A stretch of 64,000 bases of DNA from Gephyromycinifex aptenodytis (GTDB lineage Bacteria > Actinomycetota > Actinomycetes > Actinomycetales > Dermatophilaceae): positions 2,356,001 through 2,420,000 of the forward strand of contig NZ_CP051155.1 in assembly GCF_012277275.1 (NCBI RefSeq), written 5' to 3'. The notes under the pieces were generated by a model. It was not told the origin of the DNA. It was given only the letters and a program-made list of their open reading frames with translations, and did not search any database. A program made the position numbers and the translations under genes. The first letter of the stretch is position 1. Each line of letters starts with the position of its first letter. This document shows, one piece after another, positions 15,927 through 24,246 of this stretch.

Positions 15927-17090
15927 ATGACCGAGAAGACTGCACGTCGCCCGCGCGTTTCGCGAGGGTGGGCCCTGCCCACCGCTGCTGCTGTCGCGCT
16001 CGCCGGTGGTATCGGCTACGCCGGCATCGCTGACGCCTCCTCAGGTCTGGAGCCCAAGAGCGCCCAGGACATCCTCACCGGGATGCAGCAGGCGACGATG
16101 CCGCCACTGGCCGGGACCGTGGTCGCCACCGCCGACCTGGGCCTGCCGGAGCTGCCCGGCGTCGGGGACTCCGCCGAACTGACCTCACTGGTCAGCGGCT
16201 CGCACACGATGCGGGTCTGGTACGGCGGGCCCGACAAGATGCGTTTGGCCAAGCTCGGCGACGCCTCCGAAACCAACGTCATCCGCAACGGTGAAGACGC
16301 CTGGATCTGGTCGAGCACCGAAAAGGAGGCCGTCCACTACAACCTCGCTGATGCCGAGCACGCAACCGACCTCAGCTCGGCGCACCCGAAGCCCACCGCG
16401 ATGCCGGAAACGCCGCAGCAGGCTTCGCAGCTGGTCCTCGACTCGGCAGAGAAGTATTCGACGGTGAGCACCAACTCGATTGCGCGGGTGGCCGGCCGCG
16501 ATGTCTACGAACTCGTGCTGACACCCAAGAGCACCAACACCCTGGTCAAGAACGTGCGTCTGGCCGTCGACGGCCAGACGATGATCCCGTTGCGGGTTCA
16601 GGTGTACTCCCGCAAACTCAGCGCCCCCGCCTACGAGATCGGCTACTCCAGCCTCTCGATGGGTCCGGTTGAAGACCGCATGTTCACCTTCACCGCACCT
16701 TCTGGCACCAGCGTGCAGGAGGCCGACACGCACGAGTTGACGGGCGAACACTCCGAACACTCCGGAGGTGCCGGGCACACCAAGGCCGACGCCTCCCCGG
16801 TGCAGGTGTCCGGGCAGGGCTGGGAGAGCGTCTACGTCATGAAGGCGCCCGCCGACCTGCTCGAAGCCGACGCGGCGCCGGCCAGCGATCGCGGCCCGCA
16901 CGGGGCCGCCGACCTCGACCCGGCCGCGATCATCGCTTCGCTGCCGACGACCTCCGGGGCGTGGGGTAGCGGGCGGGTCCTCGAAGGAACCTTGTTCTCG
17001 ATGATCCTCACCGACGATGGGCGGGTCGCCATGGGCGCCGTCGACTCAGGCGCACTGGCCGCAGCGCTGACGAAGACGCCCGGGCAGTGA
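15927..17090 (+). CDS. LolA/RseB-like exported protein (DUF2092-type)
   Basis: 387 residues from ATG 15927; the frame is open further upstream inside the regulator but without coding features. The N-terminus has an Arg-rich start and a hydrophobic segment, ALPTAAAVALAGGIGYAG, a signal peptide or anchor. The body resembles the LolA/RseB half-barrel that binds lipid or acyl chains: VSGSHTMRVWYGGPDKMRL, IRNGEDAWIWSSTEKEAVH, RDVYELVLTPKSTN and VRLAVDGQTMIPLRVQVY. The last part (VYVMKAPADLLEA) fits the C-terminal lobe. It probably monitors or carries lipids outside the membrane. It is coupled by a 4-base GTGA overlap to an ABC ATPase. Confidence 0.75.
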   Translation: MTEKTARRPRVSRGWALPTAAAVALAGGIGYAGIADASSGLEPKSAQDILTGMQQATMPPLAGTVVATADLGLPELPGVGDSAELTSLVSGSHTMRVWYGGPDKMRLAKLGDASETNVIRNGEDAWIWSSTEKEAVHYNLADAEHATDLSSAHPKPTAMPETPQQASQLVLDSAEKYSTVSTNSIARVAGRDVYELVLTPKSTNTLVKNVRLAVDGQTMIPLRVQVYSRKLSAPAYEIGYSSLSMGPVEDRMFTFTAPSGTSVQEADTHELTGEHSEHSGGAGHTKADASPVQVSGQGWESVYVMKAPADLLEADAAPASDRGPHGAADLDPAAIIASLPTTSGAWGSGRVLEGTLFSMILTDDGRVAMGAVDSGALAAALTKTPGQ

Positions 17091-18070
17091 CCGCGACCGA
17101 CCTCGCAACCGCGACCGTGGCCGCGACCGATCCGTCGCCCGCAGCCACGCTCGCGATCCGCACCCGCGGCCTGACCAAGAACTTCGGTTCGGCCCGCGTC
17201 GTCGACGGCATCGACCTGGATGTGCCGCGCGGCGCCATTTACGGCTTCCTCGGCCCCAACGGTTCGGGTAAGACGACCACGATCCGGATGCTGCTCGGCC
17301 TCATCAGCTCCAGCGCTGGAAAGATCGACCTGCTTGGCGAACCGGTACCGGGCTCCAGGGATGTGCTTACCCGGGTCGGTGCCCTCGTCGAAGGGCCCGC
17401 TTTCCACACCCACCTGACCGGTCGGGCCAACCTGCACCGACTCGACGCGGTCGATGCTTGGGCCGACTCGCGCACCTCGCGCACGCGAGTCGACGCGGCC
17501 CTGACTCGGGTCGGACTGCTGGCCGCCGCCGACAAGCGCTACCGGGCGTACTCGCTGGGGATGCGGCAACGCTTGGCAATCGCCGCCGCGCTGCTCGGTG
17601 AACGTGACCTGCTCATCCTGGACGAGCCCACGAACGGCCTCGACCCGCAAGGCACGCGCGAAATTCGCAACCTCATCCGTGCCCTGGCCGATGAAGGCGT
17701 CACCATCTTCGTATCCAGCCACCTGCTCTCGGAGATCGAGCAGGTGTGCACCCACCTGGGGGTCATGCGTCAAGGGAATCTCGTCGCCCAAGGGACCGTG
17801 GCGCAGATCCTCGACCTGGCGCCCACCCGGGTCAGCGTCACCTCACCGGATGCCCAACGCGCCGCCGCCGTGATGCTCGACTGTGGTCTGGCCGACCCGG
17901 TGGTCCTCGGCGAGGTCGCGACCGCGCCCGTGGGGCAGGGCGCCCCGGAAGAGCTTGTTGTCGCGCTCGTGACGGCAGGGGTTCGGGTGCGCGGGTTCGA
18001 CGTGCACCGCCCGCGCCTGGAAGACCTGTTCGTCTCGCTGACCGGGGAGGGCTTCGATGTCAGTAGTTGA
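17087..18070 (+). CDS. ABC transporter ATP-binding protein
   Basis: 327 residues from GTG 17087, overlapping the LolA-like stop. Walker A is GPNGSGKTT, the signature is YSLGMRQRLAIAAALL, Walker B is LLILDEPTNGLDP, and the H-loop lies in VSSHLLSEIEQ. The first 22 residues are Ala/Thr-rich. About 80 residues beyond the nucleotide-binding domain resemble the C-terminal extension of drug and lantibiotic exporters of the CcmA/BcrA type. It powers the permease encoded next, whose start overlaps this gene by 14 bases. The substrate is unknown; lipid or antimicrobial peptide export suits the two-component context. Confidence 0.92.
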   Translation: MTATDLATATVAATDPSPAATLAIRTRGLTKNFGSARVVDGIDLDVPRGAIYGFLGPNGSGKTTTIRMLLGLISSSAGKIDLLGEPVPGSRDVLTRVGALVEGPAFHTHLTGRANLHRLDAVDAWADSRTSRTRVDAALTRVGLLAAADKRYRAYSLGMRQRLAIAAALLGERDLLILDEPTNGLDPQGTREIRNLIRALADEGVTIFVSSHLLSEIEQVCTHLGVMRQGNLVAQGTVAQILDLAPTRVSVTSPDAQRAAAVMLDCGLADPVVLGEVATAPVGQGAPEELVVALVTAGVRVRGFDVHRPRLEDLFVSLTGEGFDVSS

Positions 18071-18959
18071 TACCGCTGACGCCACGGCGCCGACGCAGCC
18101 GACACCGCCCACCGCAGGCTCCCGTCGTCGCCCCAACCGGGTGGCCGCCTTCGGGCGGCTCGTTCGCTCGGAGTTCTCTCTCATCGCTGGGCGGCGTCGC
18201 AACCAGGTGGGCTTGCTCATCCTGGCCGCCGTGCCGATCCTGCTGGGGATCACCGTCTGGTACAACGCCCCGGACCCCGGCCAGGGCGGCCCAGCGTTCT
18301 TCGCCGACATCACCCTCAACGGCATCTTCGTCGCCTTGACCTCCCTGACCGTGGAGATGCCGCTGTTTCTACCGCTGGCGGTGGCCGCGCTCAGCGGTGA
18401 CGCGATCGCCGGTGAAGCGGGCGCAGGCACCCTGCGGTACGTATTGACTGTGCCGGTGGGGCGCAGTCGGTTGCTGCTGGCCAAGTACCTGGCTGCGCTG
18501 CTGGGCGTCCTGCTCGGGGTGCTCGTCATCGTCGGTACGGGCGTGCTCATCGGGTTGGTGCTGTTCGGGGCCGGCCCGGTGTTGACGCTGTCGGGCATCG
18601 AGTTGTCCTACGGGCAGGCACTCCTGCGGGTGCTCGGCGCGGCGCTTTATGCCACCGGCGTCTTGGCGGCTGTGTTGGCGATCGGGGTGCTCATCTCGTG
18701 CCTGACCGAGGCGCCCATCGCAGCGATGATCGCTGTCGTCGTGGTGACGATGGCGATGCAGATCCTCGGCGCGTTGGAGCAACTGTCCTGGCTGCACCCA
18801 TACCTGATCACCCAGTACTGGACGGCGTTCGCAGACTTCTTCCGCGAACCGGTCTTCACCGAGACGATGGCCAAAGGTTTGTCCCTGGCAGGCGCATACG
18901 TCGTGGTGGGCCTGGGCTTGGCGCTGTGGCGTTTCCGCACCCGCGACATCTCCTGTTGA
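18057..18959 (+). CDS. ABC-2-type transporter permease
   Basis: 300 residues from ATG 18057. Six hydrophobic segments are visible, starting with VGLLILAAVPILLGITVWY, then the ABC-2 hallmark after PLFLPLAVAALSGDAIAGEA (a charged loop before LRYVLTVPVGRSRLLLAKYL), and two pairs in the C-terminal half. This is the layout of BcrB/NatB-type permeases that pair with a CcmA-like ATPase. Expected to export a hydrophobic compound from the membrane in concert with the upstream ATPase and the LolA-like protein. Last gene of the three-gene operon. Confidence 0.88.
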   Translation: MSVVDTADATAPTQPTPPTAGSRRRPNRVAAFGRLVRSEFSLIAGRRRNQVGLLILAAVPILLGITVWYNAPDPGQGGPAFFADITLNGIFVALTSLTVEMPLFLPLAVAALSGDAIAGEAGAGTLRYVLTVPVGRSRLLLAKYLAALLGVLLGVLVIVGTGVLIGLVLFGAGPVLTLSGIELSYGQALLRVLGAALYATGVLAAVLAIGVLISCLTEAPIAAMIAVVVVTMAMQILGALEQLSWLHPYLITQYWTAFADFFREPVFTETMAKGLSLAGAYVVVGLGLALWRFRTRDISC

Positions 18960-19037
18960 GGGCGCGCTGCCCATCCTGTGAGCGGTGCCCAGCCGGATCC
19001 GAGCAGCACCGGTGCCTAGCCCGTGTCAGGATCGAGC

Positions 19038-19373
19038 ATGCTTGCGCTGCGCTCCATCGCCCTGTTCGTCGTGGCCGCCTTCGCTGAGATCGGCGGGGCC
19101 TGGCTGGTGTGGCAAGGCGTACGGGAGCATCGAGGCTGGCTGTGGATCGGGGCGGGGATCATCGCTCTGGGCGCCTATGGGTTCGTGGCCACCCTGCAAC
19201 CCGACGCGCACTTCGGGCGCATCCTTGCCGCCTACGGCGGAGTCTTCGTCGTCGGGTCGTTGTTATGGGGCGTGGTCCTGGACGGCTTCCGTCCCGACCG
19301 GTACGACATCGCCGGCGCGCTCATCTGCCTCGTCGGTGTCGCGTTCATCATGTACGCCCCACGCGGCGCCTGA
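19038..19373 (+). CDS. YnfA/UPF0060-family small membrane protein
   Basis: 111 residues from ATG 19038, chosen over GTG 19023 because AGGA lies 6 bases before it. Four transmembrane segments: [20 protein letters not shown] (with the family's intramembrane Glu), [39 protein letters not shown] and [36 protein letters not shown] at the end is a strong family signature. UPF0060 proteins resemble SMR/DMT transporters and may act as small drug or ion exporters, but a function has not been firmly set. It stands alone, with a leader that starts soon after the ABC operon. Confidence 0.92.
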   Translation: MLALRSIALFVVAAFAEIGGAWLVWQGVREHRGWLWIGAGIIALGAYGFVATLQPDAHFGRILAAYGGVFVVGSLLWGVVLDGFRPDRYDIAGALICLVGVAFIMYAPRGA

Positions 19374-19547
19374 GTGTCGCGATTGCTCGATCGCGTGAGC
19401 AGCGGACCGCTTTCGTCCGTGCTTGCCGGTCATCGGAGTCGCTCGGAACCCAGCCGAATTGAACTGCGGATTGGCGGTTGGTGCAGCGCAAGACCTGATT
19501 GACGTATCGCATCACAAGATCGGCATCTCCTCTGCTGACCGCCCCTC

Positions 19548-19553
19548 TAGGGT
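19548..19553 (+). promoter_or_regulatory. -10 element (TAGGGT) of leaderless methyltransferase gene
   Basis: TAGGGT, then six bases (CTCGGC), then ATG 19560. No ribosome site is present, so leaderless initiation is the likely mode. Confidence 0.65.
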
Positions 19554-19559
19554 CTCGGC

Positions 19560-20393
19560 ATGAGCATGTCGCGAAACGCAGACAGCGCGGCCCAATACAG
19601 TCACGGCCATCAACCCAGCGTCCTTGCCTCACACGCAACGCGGACGGCCGCGAACAGTTGCGCCTACTTCCTCGATCGAGTCCGCCCCGGGGTGCGCCTC
19701 CTTGACCTGGGCTGCGGTCCTGGTTCCATCACGCTGGACCTCGCGGAGCGCGTCGGACACGTGGGCTACGTGCTCGGCATCGACTCCGCAGCAGCCGCCA
19801 TCGAGGCAGCAACGGCAACGGCCGCGCAGCGAGGAGACCAGCGGACCCGCTTCGCCGTAGGCGACCTGAGCGACCTGAATGTCGAACCCGGTTCCTTCGA
19901 CATCGTGCACGCCCACCAAGTGCTCCAGCATGTGCCCGACCCGGTCGCTGCCCTGAAGGCGATGGCGCGCTACTGCGCACCGGGCGGGATCATTGCCGTG
20001 CGAGACGCTGATTACGGCGCGATGGCCTGGTATCCACCCTCGGACGGTCTGCAACGCTGGCACACCATTTACTGCACCGGCGCCCGTAATGCCGGAGCGG
20101 AACCCGATGCGGGCCGTCGCCTGCGCGCATGGGCCCAGGACGCTGGTCTGCGGGTGGCGTCCGCCACCTCATCCACCTGGACCTACGCCACGACAGACAG
20201 CACACGATGGTGGGGCAACTCGCAGGCGGAGCGAGTCCGCAACTCCACCTTCACCCGCCGTGCAGCCGACCTGGGGCTGACTGCAGAGCAGATCGAGCAG
20301 ATCGCCGTCTCCTGGCAAGAGTGGGGGCAGGACCCACAGGCCTGGTTCTTCCTGCCGCACGGCGAACTCCTGGCCTCCCCGAGTTCTGCCTGA
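19560..20393 (+). CDS. SAM-dependent class I methyltransferase
   Basis: 277 residues. Motif I is VRLLDLGCGPGSITLDLAE near residue 48, followed by GIDSAAAAIEAA (acidic ribose-binding residue), FAVGDLSDLNVEPGSFDIVH (motifs II/III) and HVPDPVAALKAMARYCAPGG (post-motif III). This is the Methyltransf_11/UbiE-like fold. The N-terminal 45 residues contain HGHQPSVLASHATRTA. A small-molecule substrate is likely, but nothing in the context fixes it: neighbours are a YnfA protein and a phosphate transporter. It appears leaderless. Confidence 0.88.
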   Translation: MSMSRNADSAAQYSHGHQPSVLASHATRTAANSCAYFLDRVRPGVRLLDLGCGPGSITLDLAERVGHVGYVLGIDSAAAAIEAATATAAQRGDQRTRFAVGDLSDLNVEPGSFDIVHAHQVLQHVPDPVAALKAMARYCAPGGIIAVRDADYGAMAWYPPSDGLQRWHTIYCTGARNAGAEPDAGRRLRAWAQDAGLRVASATSSTWTYATTDSTRWWGNSQAERVRNSTFTRRAADLGLTAEQIEQIAVSWQEWGQDPQAWFFLPHGELLASPSSA

Positions 20394-20555
20394 GGGTGCC
20401 TAACGGAACGCTCGGACATCGCGCGGGGAAAATGACCCTGTCGTCTTCTGTGCTTCAGCTGTTCTTCTTCTGCGAGTAATCTGAGAGTTCTACCAAGGCC
20501 ATCGTGGCCTGCGAACCTCCGGGTCGACCTCGTCAATCCTCCCGGAAGGTTCTCA

Positions 20556-22187
20556 ATGGCCTCCTCCACCGTCTCGAGCCCGCCCGCGACGGATACCGGC
20601 TCATCATCCACAGCTCTCGACCGGTCGCTCAACCTCGGCTTCGGTACCGCCATGGCGGTCACTCTGGCCCTGTTCACCTGGTGGGCTTTCGGTTACGTCG
20701 CCAACGACGCCAGTCGCGTGATCCTCATCCTCGCCGTCGCCTTCGGCCTGTTCATGGCGTTCAACATCGGGGGTAACGACGTAGCCAATTCATTCGGCAC
20801 CTCGGTCGGGGCCGGGACGCTGACCATCCAGCAGGCGTTGCTCGTGGCGTCCGTCTTCGAGGTCTCCGGCGCGATCATCGCCGGCGGTCAGGTCACCGAC
20901 ACGATCCGCAAGGGGATCGTCGACCTGTCCGGTACCCCGATCGACCCGCAAGACTTCATCTTCATCATGATGGCGGCGCTCTTCGCGGCCGCGGTCTGGC
21001 TGCTCATCGCCTCCCGCAGCGGGTGGCCCGTCTCCACGACGCACTCGATCATCGGCGGCATCGTGGGTGCGGCGGTCACCCTCGGGTGGCTCACCACCGG
21101 CAGCGATGCCCTGGGCATGGTCCAGTGGGATCAGGTCGTGCAGATCGCTATCTCCTGGGTGCTGTCCCCGCTGCTCGGCGGGATCGCCTCCTACCTGCTG
21201 TTCCGCCTGATCAAGAGCAAGATCCTCACCTTCAACGATGAGGCCGAGGAGCAACTGCGCCGCATCAAGGCGGAACGCCTCGCGCACCGGGACCGCCACA
21301 AGGAGTCCTTCGAGCGCCTCTCTGAGATCCAGCAGATCTCCTACACCGGCGCGATGGCTCGGGATGCGGCTGCGCTGCGCAGCCGCGGCGACGAGGACGG
21401 AACCCTTGAGCCTGACGATCTCGAGTCCGACTACTACCGCGAGCTGCAGGACATCGACCGTCGTGCCGTCGAGATCGACAGCCACCAGGCCCTGCAGAAC
21501 TGGGTCCCAGCGCTGGCAGCGATCGGGGCGGTCGTCATCTCGGCCATGCTGCTGTTCAAGGGTCTGGAGAACCTCGACCTCGGCCTGAGCGCCCTGCACA
21601 ACGTCCTGATCATGGCCATGGTCGGGGCCACGGTGTGGATGGCCATGTTCATCTTCGCCCGCACCCTGCGCGGTGACTCGCTGAGCCGCTCGACGTTCGT
21701 CATGTTCAGCTGGATGCAGGTCTTCACCGCCTCCGGGTTCGCATTCAGCCACGGCAGCAACGACATCGCGAACGCCATCGGCCCGTTCGCCGCAGTCCTG
21801 GAGACGATGAAGAACGGCCAGATCGGGGAGGAAGCCGTGGTGCCGACAGCAGCCATGGTCGCCTTCGGCGTGGCGCTCATCGCCGGTCTGTGGTTCGTCG
21901 GCCGCCGGGTGATCGCAACCGTGGGTACCAACCTGACCAAGATGCACCCGGCCTCCGGGTTCGCCGCCGAGCTGTCGGCCGCAGCAGTGGTCATGAGTGC
22001 CTCGGCGGCCGGGCTCCCGGTCTCCAGCACGCACATCCTCATCGGTGCCGTGCTCGGTATCGGGTACGTGAACAAGGCCGCCAACTGGGGTCTCATGCGC
22101 CCGATCGCGATGGCCTGGGTCATCACGCTGCCCGCGGCGGCCGCGTTGGCCGCCGGCGCGCTGCTGGTCTTGCGGTTCGCCTTCTGA
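20556..22187 (+). CDS. pit: PiT-family inorganic phosphate transporter
   Basis: 543 residues from ATG 20556 with GGAAGG upstream. The two inverted PHO-4 signatures are clear: [19 protein letters not shown] near residue 72 and [19 protein letters not shown] near residue 390. About ten to twelve membrane segments flank a hydrophilic cytoplasmic loop of some 100 residues (about 220-320) rich in Glu, Arg and Asp. PiT proteins import phosphate, or metal phosphate, with H+ or Na+. It is constitutive in many bacteria; I see no Pho box. Ends in a hairpin at 22208-22246. Confidence 0.93.
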   Translation: MASSTVSSPPATDTGSSSTALDRSLNLGFGTAMAVTLALFTWWAFGYVANDASRVILILAVAFGLFMAFNIGGNDVANSFGTSVGAGTLTIQQALLVASVFEVSGAIIAGGQVTDTIRKGIVDLSGTPIDPQDFIFIMMAALFAAAVWLLIASRSGWPVSTTHSIIGGIVGAAVTLGWLTTGSDALGMVQWDQVVQIAISWVLSPLLGGIASYLLFRLIKSKILTFNDEAEEQLRRIKAERLAHRDRHKESFERLSEIQQISYTGAMARDAAALRSRGDEDGTLEPDDLESDYYRELQDIDRRAVEIDSHQALQNWVPALAAIGAVVISAMLLFKGLENLDLGLSALHNVLIMAMVGATVWMAMFIFARTLRGDSLSRSTFVMFSWMQVFTASGFAFSHGSNDIANAIGPFAAVLETMKNGQIGEEAVVPTAAMVAFGVALIAGLWFVGRRVIATVGTNLTKMHPASGFAAELSAAAVVMSASAAGLPVSSTHILIGAVLGIGYVNKAANWGLMRPIAMAWVITLPAAAALAAGALLVLRFAF

Positions 22188-22207
22188 GAACCAGCCTCGT
22201 TCGACCC

Positions 22208-22246
22208 TCCTGGACGTTCCGGCCATCGTGGTCGGGACGTCCAGAG
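22208..22246 (+). terminator. Hairpin terminator after the phosphate transporter
   Basis: Arms CCTGGACGTTCCGGCC and GGTCGGGACGTCCAG pair with two mismatches around ATCGT; GGCGTTTCTC follows. It separates the transporter from the convergent regulator gene. Confidence 0.65.
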
Positions 22247-22309
22247 GCGTTTCTCGGCCGCTTTTCGAAGTCGTGCACCCGCTAGCCATGCCCCTCGGGC
22301 GACGCTGGT

Positions 22310-22939
22310 CTACAGCAGGCCGGCTTGGCGGGCGCGGGCCACGGCGGCGGTGCGGTTGTCCACTTCGAGCTTGGTGAACGCGTGGTTCAGGTGGGTTTTC
22401 ACCGTCGCTTCACCGACGAAGAGCTCCCCGGCGATCTGCTTGTTCGAGCGGCCCTGGGCGACGAGGCGCAGCACCTCGAGTTCGCGTTCTGACAGGCCTG
22501 AATGGCGGGTGCGCATCGCGTTGACGACCCGCTGCTGCAGCGCCGGCTCGTAGCCGGGTTCTCCATGCACCGCCGCTTGGATGGCGGCAATGATCGCGCC
22601 GGTGTCGGCGTCTTTGAGCAGATATCCGGCAGCGCCGGCTTCCACGGCCCGCACGATGTCGGCGTCTTCGTCGTAGGTGGTCAGGATGACGACCTCCGGC
22701 GCTTGCGGCCGCCGTCGCAGCTCGCGCACAACCTCCACCCCGTCCAGCCCGGGGCCCAGGCGCAGGTCGCAGAGCAGCACGTCGGGGTTCAGCGCGTCTG
22801 CCAGGGCGAGCGCCTCCTGCCCGTTGCACGCCTGCCCGACCACGTGCACGGCAGGTTGGGCGTCAATGAGTGCGACCAACCCGGCACGCACGACCGGGTG
22901 GTCATCGACGATCAGGACTCGTATCGGTGCGTGGTTCAT
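22310..22939 (-). CDS. NarL/LuxR-family response regulator
   Basis: 209 residues from ATG 22939. Receiver domain: VLIVDDHPVVRAGL (acidic pair 12-13), phospho-acceptor Asp58 in DVLLCDLRLGPGLDG, VVILTTYDED and YLLKDAD with the conserved Lys. The LuxR helix-turn-helix is LSERELEVLRLVAQGRSNKQ then VKTHLNHAFTKL. It is the last gene of a four-gene operon; its ATG overlaps the kinase stop (ATGA at 22936-22939). It most likely controls the exporter of the same operon. Confidence 0.93.
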   Translation of the reverse strand: MNHAPIRVLIVDDHPVVRAGLVALIDAQPAVHVVGQACNGQEALALADALNPDVLLCDLRLGPGLDGVEVVRELRRRPQAPEVVILTTYDEDADIVRAVEAGAAGYLLKDADTGAIIAAIQAAVHGEPGYEPALQQRVVNAMRTRHSGLSERELEVLRLVAQGRSNKQIAGELFVGEATVKTHLNHAFTKLEVDNRTAAVARARQAGLL

Positions 22940-24246
22940 GCGTCCTCCTCACCGGCGGCAGCCAGCGGCAACCACGCCGACAAGGCAGTTCCTTCACCAG
23001 GACTCGAGCTCACTTCGAGGTCGCCGCTCAACTCTCGAAGCCGGGTGCGGATCGCCCGCAGACCGTAACCACCCTGGCTGATGTCGCGGGGTGCGTTCCC
23101 CCACCAACTCTCAGCATCGAAACCGCACCCGTCATCGACGACGTCCAGCAGCACGGAGTCGTCCGTGCGGGAGAGGGTGATGACCACCCGGGAAGCAGCA
23201 GCGTGTGAGCGCACATTCGCCAGTGCGCCCTGCACGGTGCGCAGCAGCGTCACCTCAAGCGTGGTCGGAATGCTCGAGACATCGCCATCCAGGCGCAGCT
23301 CCCCGACGAGTTCGGGCGCGAGGGCGTTGACCTGACGGTGAAGCGCCGCGACGAGCCCGGAGTCCAGGTCGCGGGGGGCCAACGCGCCGACCACCCGCCG
23401 GGCTTCATCGAGGTTGTCTCCGGCGACCCGTTCGATGCGGGCCAGCGTCTCCAGCGCCGACTGCTCATCCTGCAGGCGGCCGGCGCGCGCCAGCAGCACG
23501 ATCGAGGAAAACCCTTGGGCCAGGGTGTCGTGGATGTCCCGCGATAGGCGGGCACGTTCGGCCAGGACGCCCGATTCTCGCTGGGTGGCGACGAGTTCAG
23601 CCTGCAGTTCTTCACTTTCTGACTGGGCTCGCAGCAGGGAGCGCACCAGGTGGGCCCGCTCCAGGCTGTCGCGCATCAGGTGGTGCTCGCCTCGGGACAG
23701 GGTCAGCGCGAAGACGGCGCCGACGGTGGGGCCCAGTACTGCGGCCACGGTCAGGTCGTGCCCGTGGCCCAGAGGCGCGCTCAGCACGACGGCGAGCACG
23801 GCAGCGACGAACGCCACCCCCCAGGCCAGGGAAAGGAAGTGTCCGGCTAGCAGCCACAGCGGGAATCCGAGCCAGACGAAGCTCGGTGAGGTTGTGACGA
23901 GTAGTAACCAGCACGCGGTCAGGCCGAGCAGCCACCACACGCCGCGGCCGGGGGCACGCGAGCCCAGGTGCAGGCCCAGGGCGTACCAGGCGAGGGTGAC
24001 AGCGACGCCCGCGGCGACCCACAGCGGCGCTGCGCCGTCGGTGACGGCCAGGACGGTGCACAGGGCAAGCAGCCCGAGGAAGAGCAGGTGTTGTACCGCG
24101 GCGAGCGCCGCAAGTACCCGTTCGGGGTCACCTTCAGCCTTCGGGTCGGCGCCGTGCCGGCTGCGGACCGCCATCTGCGGCACCTGCCCTTCCGCTGGTT
24201 CGTCACTCACGTCGATCATCGTTGCGAGTGATTCTGCGGGAATCAT
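22936..24246 (-). CDS. NarX-like sensor histidine kinase (HisKA_3)
   Basis: 436 residues from ATG 24246, which overlaps the exporter stop by four bases. A cytoplasmic N-terminus of about 45 residues is followed by five or six membrane segments (FLGLLALCTVLAVTDGAAPL to VAAVLGPTVGAVFALTL), then a coiled-coil-like linker ESEELQAELVATQRESGV. The HisKA_3 motif is RARLSRDIHDTLAQGFSSIV. The ATPase domain has ALANVRSHAAASRVVI, VVDDGCGFD and GGYGLRAIRTRLREL. Signal perception probably occurs within or near the membrane, as in DesK/LiaS-type kinases. Partner of the adjacent NarL regulator. Confidence 0.92.
   Translation of the reverse strand: MIPAESLATMIDVSDEPAEGQVPQMAVRSRHGADPKAEGDPERVLAALAAVQHLLFLGLLALCTVLAVTDGAAPLWVAAGVAVTLAWYALGLHLGSRAPGRGVWWLLGLTACWLLLVTTSPSFVWLGFPLWLLAGHFLSLAWGVAFVAAVLAVVLSAPLGHGHDLTVAAVLGPTVGAVFALTLSRGEHHLMRDSLERAHLVRSLLRAQSESEELQAELVATQRESGVLAERARLSRDIHDTLAQGFSSIVLLARAGRLQDEQSALETLARIERVAGDNLDEARRVVGALAPRDLDSGLVAALHRQVNALAPELVGELRLDGDVSSIPTTLEVTLLRTVQGALANVRSHAAASRVVITLSRTDDSVLLDVVDDGCGFDAESWWGNAPRDISQGGYGLRAIRTRLRELSGDLEVSSSPGEGTALSAWLPLAAAGEEDA

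Noticed and set aside
20790-22289. Minus-strand frame of 499 codons opposite the phosphate transporter
   Set aside because: Very rich in Asp/His/Gly/Arg with no domain; the plus frame has both PHO-4 signatures.
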